DNA from: JBBRWO01 sp964388455
GTDB lineage: Bacteria; Actinomycetota; Coriobacteriia; Anaerosomatales; JAAXUF01
Assembly (NCBI GenBank): GCA_964388455.1
Contig: CAYMAN010000028.1
Coordinates: 1 to 25,996, forward strand
Direction of reading: 5' to 3'
DNA: 25,996 bases
This document shows, in pieces, positions 16,101 through 23,364 of the stretch. Position numbers and translations under genes: made by a program. The notes beneath the pieces were generated by a model that searched no databases, was not told the origin of the DNA, and worked only from the letters and a program-made list of their open reading frames with translations. Each line of letters starts with the position of its first letter. The first letter of the stretch is position 1.

Positions 16101-16163
16101 GGCGGTGAGGTCGCTTTGCGCGTCAACGTTGCCCCCATGTCCTGCCGCCCGACTCTTCGCCAT
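13119..16163 (-). CDS. cheR: CheR methyltransferase - PAS - GAF - PP2C hybrid sensor
   Basis: 1014 aa, cytosolic, no membrane helix. CheR (about 17-279) has the SAM motif WVPGCSTGEEPY (117-128), ATDINEAQVV and SCRNLLIYW (221-229), all intact. A post-CheR PAS-like domain (about 300-440), a coiled coil (about 445-510), PAS (about 510-610), GAF (about 625-790) and a SpoIIE/RsbU-type PP2C (about 795-1010) follow. PP2C metal residues are visible: GGDFYD (D812), GDVSGKG (D830), YTDG (D948), QDD (D998/D999). So it should methylate glutamates of a receptor and dephosphorylate a phosphoserine protein, probably the STAS protein encoded next. ATG lies 2 bases after the CheB stop with no clear ribosome site, suggesting coupled translation. 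CheR joined to PP2C is uncommon in my experience. Confidence 0.9.
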   Translation of the reverse strand: MAKSRAAGHGGNVDAQSDLTARVLASLVRVTGSDFSDFRGTTLQRRLARRMGLLGVDSHEEYLALLESDDDEVRALFRDILINVTGFFREPEAFDALKEVAFPEIISRNDPEGIRFWVPGCSTGEEPYSLAIAISEALDEAGAPRHVQIFATDINEAQVVKARAATYTDEISSSVSPERLDRYFDRVPAGWRVRKQIREMCVFAHHDLTRDPPFTRIDMVSCRNLLIYWNRAQQERIIPLFHYSLRPQGFLLLGASESAARSPELFEPLGRAGRLYRRRDATVTPRVRFGTYGTDRLGPRESRSLPGSADEDVSVAERLVAEENPMSAVLVDERLESVYFWGRTAPYFLPHGGEASLGLARSVAHDLLPDVMSAIDEVRESAQSAWRGPLVLENGQRVFLHVVPISGGREKSVFLVLIGEQGEEARHPTATSAPPGMKLELDTARQQLLAKVEELTVANEELRTAEEQVRDTNSELLRVTHAQEEQNAHLRDVRDELANVLSSADLPIVVLDREGRIRTSTAAAASLLGVRPDDVGRPFSDLASVGRFTGLGEIVSGLTAQDPAGEHPVVDRGGQAWVLRTSLFLLEGRAPDGFVLAFLDVEQSRRRALEESLRLMTALTAIDLMMSSVLDADVAMRRAGEMACTVLGADSAALYSREGGNWTVIGGVGLGEDAVGTRFDDGDQPYLVHERIQDVWLIDDVQTNEHMRNSLQRKNKDRSIVAIQLAAREEVAGAIVFGFRSGVRFSDVALEFVRGLGASGSVALENARLYRAQLNVAERLQQALLELPADVRGIDFAAHYAAARDEAAVGGDFYDVFEMGGDLVALVVGDVSGKGLDAAVLTALARNALRAHALEARDPADAFMKLNRLVYRFTPPEMYLTAFFGILDVKSGALTYSSAGHPPAIIVHPDGPQLLECIDPILGATEHLEYEACATNLGKRDTLLLYTDGITEARAQGELFGTDRLLAVVEGVSRSKPDQLLAAVMDETLSFACGHLQDDVALLAVRRSTRKDLG

Positions 16164-16165
16164 GG

Positions 16166-18214
16166 CTATCGAGACCCCGGGGAGGACGGTGGTGCGTCTG
16201 CCCCTTCGCGACCCGTGACGTCCTCCATGGCGAGGAGCACGAAGTGGACGCCGAGCTCAGGTCTGACGACGCGGCGGGCGTTGAGCAGCATCGTCCTGCT
16301 CCCGATCTTCGGGAAGCGGTAGGTCACGCGGAAGTCCTGGAACACCGTATCTTCGGTTGAGACCATTCTCAGCAGGTCATCAAGCGCCTGCAGGTCCCAC
16401 TGGCCCGCGCCCAGCTCGGCAAGCTGCTTGCCCTCGGTGTCTCTCTTGGACACTCGGAACGCCTTGTAGAAGGCTGAGTTGGCCTGCGACACTCGCATCC
16501 CAGAATCCAGCACGACGAGCGGCTCGCGCACTGTATCGAATATCGCATCGGCGAACGCCAATGCCGCGTCTACCTCCTGCGAGGCTCGCTTCGTCTCGTC
16601 GATTCCCAGAAGAGAGATCACCGCGCCGCCTGCCTCGCCATCGTCGGTCCGAAAGACTCTGACCTTCAGTACGTACCAATGGCCGTCTTCGTCGCGAACC
16701 TCCTGCTCGTGCGGCTCCCCGGATTCAAAGACACGACGCAACGTCAATGGGAGGTCTGAAGCGTCGATCTTAAGGCGCAGGTCCGTGATCGGCCGCCCGA
16801 CATCGCCGGGAATCACGCTTAAGACCTTCTGCGCAGCAGGCGTGAACCGGCGGATCTCCAGGTCCTTGCCGAGGACCACGATCGGGATGTCGACGCTCAT
16901 CAGAAGCGAGGTCAGGTCACTGTTGAGGGCGATGAGCTCGGTGTTACGGTCCTGCAGTTCGTCGTTGACCGTGATGAGTTCCTCGTTGGTGGACTGCAGC
17001 TCCTCTTTCGCGGTCTGGAGCTCCTCGTTGACGCTTTGGGACTCCTCGACGCTGGACTGCAGCTCCTCGGTGATAGCGCCCTTCTCCTCCAAGAGATCTC
17101 TAAGCTGCAGTCTCACGGCAGCGAGTTCGCGCGCCGCGCCGAGCTGCGCCGGTTCGACGTCTGCGTCACCCACCGCAGCAGCCTCATGCGATTCCGCTTC
17201 GCCAAAGACCACGAGATAGAAGCAGTCGGCCTCACCGGTCATCGGCACAACCTCGACCGAGACCTTGGTCGGCACCTCACCCAGCGTGGCGACGACGGTG
17301 GATGCCGACCTCAGGCCACTCTTCCCCGCATCATCGACCATTCGTCGCAGCTCGAGAACCACCTCCGGAGGCGCCATGCGCGCGAGATCCAGCGTCGCCG
17401 GGCCCACGGGTATGGTGACGAACCGCGCGACGTCGCCATGAAAGCCCCGCACACCCAGCGCCTTGTCGACGATGACGGCGGCTCGTTCGTCGGCAATCGG
17501 AAGGATGCCTTCCGCCAAGGCCAGAAGCCGTGGCGACGACGGCTCCTCCGGCGCCACGCGGCCAGGTGAGAGCGCGGGCTTGGGTCGCGCGCCAGGTTGA
17601 TTTGGCGCATCAGTGAGACTCGCCAGCCGCTCCGCGATACCCTCAGGGGAGAGGATCGCATCTGCGAGTCCGGCCTTGATGACGTGTTGCGGCATGGAAG
17701 GGTACTGGGCGGTAGAAGGGTCTTGGGCCAGAACCACTCCGCCCCCCTCTCTGATCGCGGCCATCCCGACCAGTCCGTCGCGATCCGAACCCGATAGAAC
17801 GACGCCGACCGCGCGTTCGCCCAATGCGCTCGCCATTGAAGTGAGCAGCAGGTTGAACGGCTCGTGAGCGCCAGACGCCCTCGGTCGCGGCTGCAGACGG
17901 AGCACCCCGTCCTCAACCGTGACGTCGGCATTCTCGGGAATCACATATACGTGGTCAGGCTCCATCGAGACGCCGTCTTCGATCGCGATGGTGGGCATCT
18001 GCGTCGTCCGCTCGAGCAACTCGACCAGCATGCTCTTGTGTTCGGGGTCGAGGTGCTGCACCACGATGTAGGCCATGCCGGTGCTAGCGGGCAATGCCTG
18101 CAAAATGCTGCGGATGGCTTCGAGCCCCCCAGCAGAAGCGCCGATACCGACGACTCTCATGGGCACCCCCCGTTTCGTCGAGCTGTTCTTGCCGCCCCGT
18201 GCCCTTGGAGTCAC
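16166..18214 (-). CDS. cheB: CheB methylesterase - coiled coil - double PAS protein
   Basis: 682 aa, cytosolic. The CheB catalytic domain (about 19-195) has the triad S27 (GIGASAGG), H54 (VVQHLDPEHKS) and D146 (GSDRDG); the receiver domain of classical CheB is absent. Then come a PAS-like domain normally found after CheR in CheB-CheR fusions (about 220-345), a long coiled coil with NEELQ-type heptads (about 360-430), and two PAS domains (about 435-540, 545-665). The CheR domain expected between CheB and the coiled coil is missing and is supplied by the next gene. GTG at 18214 is backed by GAGGAGG five bases upstream; ATG at 18160 is an alternative. It would demethylate receptor glutamates under PAS control; no receptor gene is nearby. 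Confidence 0.9.
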   Translation of the reverse strand: MTPRARGGKNSSTKRGVPMRVVGIGASAGGLEAIRSILQALPASTGMAYIVVQHLDPEHKSMLVELLERTTQMPTIAIEDGVSMEPDHVYVIPENADVTVEDGVLRLQPRPRASGAHEPFNLLLTSMASALGERAVGVVLSGSDRDGLVGMAAIREGGGVVLAQDPSTAQYPSMPQHVIKAGLADAILSPEGIAERLASLTDAPNQPGARPKPALSPGRVAPEEPSSPRLLALAEGILPIADERAAVIVDKALGVRGFHGDVARFVTIPVGPATLDLARMAPPEVVLELRRMVDDAGKSGLRSASTVVATLGEVPTKVSVEVVPMTGEADCFYLVVFGEAESHEAAAVGDADVEPAQLGAARELAAVRLQLRDLLEEKGAITEELQSSVEESQSVNEELQTAKEELQSTNEELITVNDELQDRNTELIALNSDLTSLLMSVDIPIVVLGKDLEIRRFTPAAQKVLSVIPGDVGRPITDLRLKIDASDLPLTLRRVFESGEPHEQEVRDEDGHWYVLKVRVFRTDDGEAGGAVISLLGIDETKRASQEVDAALAFADAIFDTVREPLVVLDSGMRVSQANSAFYKAFRVSKRDTEGKQLAELGAGQWDLQALDDLLRMVSTEDTVFQDFRVTYRFPKIGSRTMLLNARRVVRPELGVHFVLLAMEDVTGREGADAPPSSPGSR

Positions 18215-18292
18215 TGCGCCTCCTCGTGAGACCTACCGCGCAAAAGGTTATTCCCGAATGCCGCGTTTCGGCCTGCCGACGAGACAGCGGAC

Positions 18293-18755
18293 TTAAGCGA
18301 CCCAGCCGTTCAGCTCAGGGGGGTCAGACGCCCACGGTTCGGGCAGCGTCGCTGTCGCCCCTTGCATGCGCACGAACTCAATGAACTTCCGGTCTTGTTC
18401 GTGGACGTGATTCGAGAGCCAATCGCGCAGGAACTCGACGACCGGTCGCATCTCGGTGAGCTCGCCCCCTCTGGAAGTTCAGGACGGCGTCTCGCGCGTT
18501 CTCGGTCAGCCTGCGATGTTCGGCGACGTGTTCTGTCGCCTCCGGACCGACGTAGCCCGTCCGTACCATCAGGGCCTCTTCGGTCGTGAAATGGCAGTCG
18601 ACATGCTCCATAAGGCGCTCGAGGACGCCCATCAGCAGCTCGGGTCGGTCTCGGGCAACCTCCACGTAGTCCACCAGTGTGTGAATGTCGCGGTGCTGCT
18701 TGTCGACGAGCGGATCGCCGGTTTCTAGGGACTCATCCCACGCGGGAGTGGTCAT
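18293..18755 (-). pseudogene. Bacteriohemerythrin interrupted by one-base frameshift
   Basis: The start ATG at 18755 has AAAGGAGGG upstream. The first part, MTTPAWDESLETGDPLVDKQ followed by HRDIHTLVDYVE, HVDCHFTTEEALM and HVAEHRRL, is a non-heme di-iron oxygen-binding hemerythrin. After VLNFQRG the frame runs to an early end at 18378. Dropping one base from the G5 run (plus-strand C run 18465-18469) restores ELTEMRPVVEFLRDWLSNHV, then HEQDRKFIEFV with the last metal motif H-x4-D, ending at TAA 18295-18293. Without that motif the di-iron site is incomplete. It lies 78 bases before CheB on the same strand. Real mutation and homopolymer sequencing error are both possible. Confidence 0.8.
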
Positions 18756-19298
18756 GGCACCCTCCTTTGACGGCATCGCGATTGTAGCGCGGGAAGGCGC
18801 GTTGCCAGAAGGGAGTCTTGGGCGATAACGCAAGGGCGACCGTGATCAGCGAGGTTCTGGCAGTGCCGACTGACCCTCGCCCTACTGACGATTCCTTCTT
18901 CGGGCACCCGACGTGTCGCTCATGCAGCAGCGCTTATCGCCGCCGCGGATGGTTCCAACTGGTGGCGCTGGGTCGATGCGGCGGCAAGGCGACACGGACA
19001 GTATGCTGGACCAAGTCTGATATCGAGCGTCCTACGTCCAGTCGCCGACGGGAGAGGCCGCAACGATGCGCACCATCACGATTCTGCACGTGGCCCGATA
19101 CGTCGGCGGACGCGCAGCGCTCGATCTGGCGTCTTCGACATCGACTGCGGGCACGATGTCACGAACCTTAGGCCCGCTGAGCTAGCCGAGATCCTCGAGT
19201 CCTAGCGCTGAGCGAGCTCGCCCCCCTTCTGTCCAACGTTGTTGCAGATCAGCTGCGCCCGATGGGCGGAATCCACCTCCGTACCTCTCGCGACACTC
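18756..19298. other. Largely non-coding region upstream of hemerythrin
   Basis: It must contain the promoter of the minus-strand hemerythrin-cheB-cheR group near 18760-18850, but no consensus elements were assigned. An open frame at 18818-19171 has atypical composition (Arg/Cys/Ser-rich) and is rejected. The only candidate gene is the small one at 19066. Confidence 0.4.
19066..19185 (+). CDS. Possible small or frameshifted ORF, unknown
   Basis: 39 aa from an ATG with GGGAGAGG upstream: MRTITILHVARYVGGRAALD and on to GPLS. In the neighbouring frame the same DNA reads VFDIDCGHDVTNLRPAELAE followed by ILES and stops at 19203-19205, which looks more protein-like. It could therefore be a frameshifted remnant of a small protein. 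I recognise no family. Confidence 0.2.
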   Translation: MRTITILHVARYVGGRAALDLASSTSTAGTMSRTLGPLS

Positions 19299-19643
19299 GG
19301 GCACCAAATCGGGCACCAAGCCCGGCGCAGATGCCCGATCCTCAGCAACAGGGATTTCTGGGCACCAAGATGGAGCAGAAATGGCCTCTGAGCTGGTGTT
19401 TGGCCCTCAACAAGACCCTCGGAAGCGCACGATTTGGTGCCCGATTTCAAGCACACTTCAGGGATTCACAAGCCTCTGACCTGCGGAAATATGGTGCCCC
19501 CAAGGGAATTCGAATCCTGATTGTGCTTGTGACTATTGGGACCTATTGGTACTCGTTGGTGCGGCGGAGCTGCGGCGAGTCCCAATAGGTACCAACGAGT
19601 ACCAACAGTCACCAAGTATTTGGGCACCAAATCGGGCACCAAA
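19299..19643 (+). repeat. Compound att-like repeat, copy B (complete)
   Basis: Left arm 19299-19497: tandem GGGCACCAAAT/CGGGCACCAAG, a spacer, then the inverted ATTTGGTGCCCGATTTCAAG, CACACTTCAGGG and GCCTCTGACCTGCGG. Core 19498-19528: CCCCCAAGGGAATTCGAATC onward. Right arm: 10-bp-period iterons GTGACTATTG GGACCTATTG then GTACTCGTTG, a centre rich in GCGGCGGAGCTGCGGCG, the same iterons inverted, and TTTGGGCACCAAATCGGGCA ending at 19643. Confidence 0.85.
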
Positions 19644-19973
19644 CCCGGCGCATCAAACCGCAGAACCCACGTAATCGAGCCGAAGCCAACCCCGGGGCCT
19701 TTCATTGTCAACGATTGGCGTGACACAGCGGAGCCACGGCACCGCTCTCACACTCTGTGGAGTGTGCGTCGGACGGCTGGGCCGATGGCCAGCCGTTACG
19801 GCCCAAACAAGGCGAGCGCGAGCATAAGCCTGGATTTGAGTTTGGAACGCAGTACCCGTCACTCTCGTGTTCGCGCCCTGCGTGTACGTGTAAGCGCCGC
19901 TCATGCGCACCACGTGGACCTCGCGCCCAACAAGGAGCGGTCCGACCAAGAGCCTGTGCCGAGGCGGGTCGGT
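19644..19973. other. Intergenic region after repeat B
   Basis: 330 bases without a supported gene. There is one imperfect hairpin, CGGCTGGGCC-GAT-GGCCAGCCG (about 19772-19793), which might terminate transcription of the minus-strand hemerythrin far downstream of its stop; no T tract is seen. Confidence 0.35.
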
Positions 19974-20528
19974 CTATACGTGATAGGCCTGCGACAACCT
20001 GTCGAGTAATGCGTGAAAGGCCTCGTGCACGCCCTCCCCTACCACGTCGCGCTCAATCCGCTCGTACCCAGCATTCAGCTCGTCTTGCACGGCCATCGGC
20101 AGCTCGTGATCGGCCGCGTCGAAGCAGTCGGCTTCTTCACGGAGGATGTGGGCACGAAGAAGCCGCGTGTACCCGGATATCACGTCGGCAAGCTCGGTGC
20201 TCGCAGACTCGTCACCCTCCGCTAGGCGTTGCGCCGCCGTCGCAATCCAGGCGACCGCCTCGCGACCCTTGGCGTGGTCAGCGCGTAGGATCACGATGGT
20301 CTCTTCGGTGGACTCCCTGTCTGCGGCACGCATCGCCGGGAAGAGCAGCTCCTCTTCTTTGGTGTGGTGGCACTGGTCCACAAAGACGCGGAGGAACTCG
20401 ATCGTCTGCGCGAGATCGCTTGCATCAAGCGGCGTGCCCGTCCGGACACATCCCGCCATGGCGTCCATGATATCGAGCATTCTCCCAACGCCTACGTGTT
20501 CGGATCTCAGGTCCGCTGTTGCGCTCAT
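19974..20528 (-). CDS. HHE hemerythrin-domain protein
   Basis: 184 aa, cytosolic four-helix bundle. Metal-ligand candidates are H11 (LRSEHVGVGRML), H54/H55 and E58 (DQCHHTKEEELLFPAM), the His of LRADHAKGRE, and the His/Glu of LRAHILREEADCF. HHE hemerythrins carry a non-heme di-iron centre used for oxygen or NO sensing, iron-sulfur repair (RIC/YtfE) or storage. It lacks the N-terminal ScdA domain of RIC proteins. Related to the protein at 24775-25326 (DRCHHGKEEDILF), so probably a duplicate pair. The ATG at 20528 with GAGGTG upstream is preferred over an ATG 45 bases earlier. Confidence 0.88.
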   Translation of the reverse strand: MSATADLRSEHVGVGRMLDIMDAMAGCVRTGTPLDASDLAQTIEFLRVFVDQCHHTKEEELLFPAMRAADRESTEETIVILRADHAKGREAVAWIATAAQRLAEGDESASTELADVISGYTRLLRAHILREEADCFDAADHELPMAVQDELNAGYERIERDVVGEGVHEAFHALLDRLSQAYHV

Positions 20529-20579
20529 ATTGTTCACCTCGCGGTTCTGATGATCGACATCGACTCTCTGCATATGCCC

Positions 20580-20638
20580 GGCGCGACAGACTCACCAACA
20601 TTTCGGTTCTTCGCTTGTGGGTACAACCCACGAATGGA
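20580..20638 (+). promoter_or_regulatory. Regulatory-like element, copy 1, palindromic core
   Basis: It contains the palindrome GTGGGT-ACA-ACCCAC (20617-20631) within GCGACAGACTCAC...GTTCTTCGCT...GAATGGA. About three quarters of positions match copy 2 at 21037. It is 51 bases upstream of the hemerythrin ATG at 20528. Confidence 0.35.
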
Positions 20639-21036
20639 CTCGTGAGTGAAGGCCGTGCTCCAATGTGGGCAAGTATTTGGGCGTCAAGGGCTACGTCGTG
20701 CCAGGGCCAATACGCTATGCAGAGGGCGATGAAGTCTCGGACTCGCTGTTGGCGGCTGACCCCTGATTGGTCCAGTCATCAGCAGGGTCGGATCGGTCGA
20801 GTTGCTCGGCTAATGATACCTCGAAGGCGACGCTCATCGTCGCTGAGGCCACTGTTGGTTCGTCCTAGCGAACTCGGCGCTGACCTCAGCCATTACCCGC
20901 TGGCAAGACCGTGGGGACACGGAATCGTCCCCCCGGTGAGGCGCGGTTCAGTCAACGCCCTTTTACTCAGAACTCGGTTTAAATCATCTTGCTCAGGTTG
21001 CGTTTCGCGCGACCGCAATTGGCGCTCGCCCGGGCC

Positions 21037-21094
21037 GGTGCGACGGCTCACAAGCCTCTCAGTTCCTCGCTAGTGGGTATAACCGTTGAATGGA
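21037..21094 (+). promoter_or_regulatory. Regulatory-like element, copy 2
   Basis: It aligns with copy 1; the core here is GTGGGTATAACCGTT (21073-21087), half of the palindrome kept and a TATAAC hexamer that could be a -10. No good -35 is seen. It is 52 bases before the Cys-rich gene ATG at 21147. Confidence 0.35.
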
Positions 21095-21146
21095 GATTGG
21101 TAGGCACACCGCTCAGGTGTTCCTCCTCTTCGGAAAGGAAGTCGAT

Positions 21147-21431
21147 ATGTCGAAGGTCGCGTATACGAAGGAGAACGTGGAGAAGTGCTGGTGCGGGTCT
21201 TGCCCGGTGCAGGTCCACAGCAAGTGTGCTCATGACCTGTACGAAGCATCCAAGACTACCGACGAACTGCCTCCGCCCGATCAACTTGGAGGCCTGTATT
21301 GCTCCACCGGCACGGCGGTCTGTGAGGACCTCAGCTTCGTGAACCTCTGCAACTGCCCCGCCTGTCAGGTGTGGGGCGAGAATGGGCTGGCCGGCAACCA
21401 CTATTGCGAGCATGACCCCGCAGTAAGCTAG
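21147..21431 (+). CDS. Small Cys-rich protein, DUF2769-like
   Basis: 94 aa, no signal peptide. Ten cysteines: C14-x-C16-x2-C19, C27, C52, C59, C68-x-C70-x2-C73, C87, in KCWCGSCPVQVHSKC, GGLYCSTGTAVC and LCNCPACQVW. The layout resembles the DUF2769 family (from memory, moderate confidence), presumed to bind zinc or iron-sulfur. Function unknown. The ATG at 21147 has AAAGGAAG upstream; an earlier in-frame ATG at 21090 overlaps the regulatory-like element and is less likely. Followed within about 25 bases by a DUF488 gene, so probably one operon with that gene and the ferredoxin. Confidence 0.75.
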   Translation: MSKVAYTKENVEKCWCGSCPVQVHSKCAHDLYEASKTTDELPPPDQLGGLYCSTGTAVCEDLSFVNLCNCPACQVWGENGLAGNHYCEHDPAVS

Positions 21432-21453
21432 GCCGCCTCACAAGAAGAGAGAC

Positions 21454-21834
21454 GTGGTGCAGATGAGCATCGAGCTCAAGCGCGTCTATGATCCCGCTTC
21501 CAAGTCCGACGGCTACCGGATCCTGGTGGACCGGCTGTGGCCGCGGGGCCTGACTGAAGAGTCGGCGAGCGTCGACCTGTGGCTGCGACGGATCGCCCCC
21601 ACGACCGAGCTGCGGAAGTGGTACGGCCACGATGTGGAGAAGTGGCCGGAGTTCCAGAAACGCTACGAAGAAGAGCTCTCGGGGCATGCGGAACTGCTCG
21701 ATCTCGTCTTGGACATCGAACGGCACAGAAAGATCGTCACGATCCTGTTCGGAGCCAAGGACGCTGAGCACAACGAGGCCAACGTCGTGCTCACGGCGTT
21801 GGGGCGTCGCACGAGAGGCGACAGGCACGACTAG
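21454..21834 (+). CDS. DUF488 family protein, YeaO-like
   Basis: 126 aa. ELKRVYDPASKSDGYRILVD, then RLWPRGL, LWLRRIAPTTELRKWYGHD and FQKRYEEEL are the standard YeaO/DUF488 blocks. Function not established; members are often near redox or stress genes. The start may be GTG 21454, GTG 21457 or ATG 21463 (MSIELKRVY, the start most homologues would use); ribosome-site evidence is weak for all. Upstream spacing of 22 bases to the Cys-rich gene suggests an operon. Confidence 0.85.
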   Translation: MVQMSIELKRVYDPASKSDGYRILVDRLWPRGLTEESASVDLWLRRIAPTTELRKWYGHDVEKWPEFQKRYEEELSGHAELLDLVLDIERHRKIVTILFGAKDAEHNEANVVLTALGRRTRGDRHD

Positions 21835-21889
21835 GGCGCCGCGCCAACGCGCACTCAAGCCCATTACGTCAACGATTCTGAGGAGAGAG

Positions 21890-22078
21890 ATGAAGGCGAC
21901 TGTCGACGAAGACCTGTGCATCGGTTGCGAGCTGTGCGTAGACACGTGTCCGCAGATCTTCGAGATGCAGGATGACGGGTTCTCCCACGTAATGGTCGAA
22001 CCGATACCGCCCGAGCAACAGGACTGCGTGGTTGAGGCGGTGGAGATCTGTCCCGTTACCGCGATCTCCGTGGAGTAG
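21890..22078 (+). CDS. Single-cluster [4Fe-4S] ferredoxin (second copy)
   Basis: 62 aa. C10-x2-C13-x2-C16-x3-C20-P, C46 and C54-P, the same pattern as the ferredoxin at 4449 with which it shares about half its residues, including the start MKA-VDEDLCIGC. Expected to carry one low-potential cluster (C10, C13, C16, C54) and a C20-C46 disulfide. AGGAG lies five bases before the ATG. It sits between a DUF488 gene and a di-iron MBL-fold gene, a plausible electron acceptor of the latter. Confidence 0.92.
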   Translation: MKATVDEDLCIGCELCVDTCPQIFEMQDDGFSHVMVEPIPPEQQDCVVEAVEICPVTAISVE

Positions 22079-22219
22079 CGCCCTAGAATCCGTAACCGAA
22101 GTCCACAGCGTCGTTTCAAGCCACGATTGAGGGCGCAACCGGTGCAAAAGCTCACGTGCAGCGGTTCTGTGATGCATGATCGGATTCGAGAGCCAATAGA
22201 CCTAGTACGGAGGTCAGCA

Positions 22220-22876
22220 GTGCCAGACTCGTACGAATTGCTCGGCGGACAACTTCACATGTTCGTGACACAGCCACCAATGCTGCCGCTCACGTTCAAC
22301 CAGTATCTACTCGCAACAGAAGAGCCTCTGCTCGTGCACACAGGCAGCAACGCAGATGCAAGCCGATTGTGTGCTCAGCTCCGGGTGGCGCTTGGCGACA
22401 AGGAACTGCGCTATGTGTTCGTCTCGCATTTCGAAAGCGACGAGTGCGGCGGGATTGTCAAAGTGCTCGACGCGTTCCCATCGGCCTTCGCCGTGTGTTC
22501 AGAAGTCACGGCTCGGCAGCTTTCCGGATTTGGCTTGACCGAACGCTCGCTCATGAAGGCGCCGGGCGAGGCCCTCGACCTCGGCGATGGAAGCCTGTCC
22601 TTTATCGCCTATCCCTCCGAGATGCATCTGTGGGAGGGGTTGCTTGCCTTCGAGGAAACACGCTCTATTCTCTTCAGCAGCGACCTGATCATGCGGTTCG
22701 GATCGCTCGATCAGCCAGTCGTCACATCCGACTGGATGGCTGAGGTCGAAGCAATCTCGGCCGAGAAGATCCCGGATCCGGCCGGGTTGGAGAAGATGAG
22801 GAGAGTACTGTCGCCGCTTGCTGTGCGGTTCGTCGCAACGGGGCATGGTCCTGCGCTAGATGTCGAACACCGCTAG
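22220..22876 (+). CDS. Flavodiiron-like MBL-fold protein (ODP type), no flavodoxin domain
   Basis: 218 aa from a GTG with GGAGG upstream. The metallo-beta-lactamase motif is SHFESDECGG, the H-x-E-x-D form of flavodiiron proteins rather than HxHxDH. Ligands map as H70, E72, D74, H136 (PSEMHLWEG), D155 (FSSDLIM) and H209 (ATGHGPAL), all six present. Flavodiiron enzymes reduce O2 or NO using an FMN domain; here that domain is absent, as in stand-alone oxygen-binding di-iron (ODP) proteins. Electron delivery could come from the ferredoxin encoded just upstream (inference). An earlier TTG start at 22127 lacks support. Confidence 0.82.
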   Translation: MPDSYELLGGQLHMFVTQPPMLPLTFNQYLLATEEPLLVHTGSNADASRLCAQLRVALGDKELRYVFVSHFESDECGGIVKVLDAFPSAFAVCSEVTARQLSGFGLTERSLMKAPGEALDLGDGSLSFIAYPSEMHLWEGLLAFEETRSILFSSDLIMRFGSLDQPVVTSDWMAEVEAISAEKIPDPAGLEKMRRVLSPLAVRFVATGHGPALDVEHR

Positions 22877-22969
22877 TCTCGACATCATTGCAGCGTGTCG
22901 GGGTGCCCTCGATACCGACCAGGCCCATCCATGAGCAGACAAAGAGATACGCGGACAGAGGAGATCGAA

Positions 22970-23326
22970 GTGATTCGTCGGCTAGACGAGCTCGAGATAG
23001 CGCGAAAGACCGCAATTCATGGCGGAGAGGGGCCGGCTCTCGTCGTCGATTATCTCAAGAATGGTGAGATGAGCGGGGTGATCTCGGCGGGACGGGTCAT
23101 GCTCGAACCCGGCGCCAGCATCGGTAATCACCCGCACCCAAGGCATGACGAGCTCTATCTGGTGGTGGAGGGCACCGGCATCGGAATCCTAGATGGCGAG
23201 CGATTCGCGATCGGTACCGGTGACATGTATGTATTGAAGGCTGGGCAGTCTCACGGCATGCACAACGATTCTGATCAGCCTCTCGTATTCTTCATGCTGA
23301 TGACCGACGGTAACCCTCAGCTCTAG
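22970..23326 (+). CDS. Cupin-domain protein
   Basis: 118 aa single-domain cupin. Motif 1 is GASIGNHPHPRHDELYLVVE followed by G (metal ligands H54, H56, E61, with H59 nearby); motif 2 is GDMYVLKAGQSHGMHND (H95 or H98). A small metal-binding beta-barrel; substrate unknown. The GTG at 22970 is chosen for the GAGGAG six bases before it; an ATG at 22931 or GTG at 22895 would add a basic N-terminus without a ribosome site. Follows the MBL gene by 93 bases in the same direction. Confidence 0.82.
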   Translation: MIRRLDELEIARKTAIHGGEGPALVVDYLKNGEMSGVISAGRVMLEPGASIGNHPHPRHDELYLVVEGTGIGILDGERFAIGTGDMYVLKAGQSHGMHNDSDQPLVFFMLMTDGNPQL

Positions 23327-23364
23327 CGCGAAGATCCGCCACGTACTGTTGGTTCCGACCGAGG

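Larger units (their letters stand above)
20529..21146. other. 618-base intergenic region with a duplicated regulatory-like element
   Basis: No supported gene. It contains two related 58-59-bp elements, 20580-20638 and 21037-21094, each about 52 bases from the nearest gene start. Between them I see nothing. Confidence 0.4.

Noticed and set aside
18818..19171. 117-aa plus-strand ORF
   Set aside because: Arg/Cys/Ser-rich composition, no ribosome site, and it covers the hemerythrin promoter region; looks like chance in GC-rich DNA.
19498..19528. The A/B/C core as a genuine tRNA 3' end
   Set aside because: The minus strand ends TTGGGGGCACCA after TTCGAAT, which is tRNA-like. The invariant G53-C61 pair is replaced by A-T and the 5' T-stem pairs only three bases, so I call it tRNA-like only and assign no amino acid.
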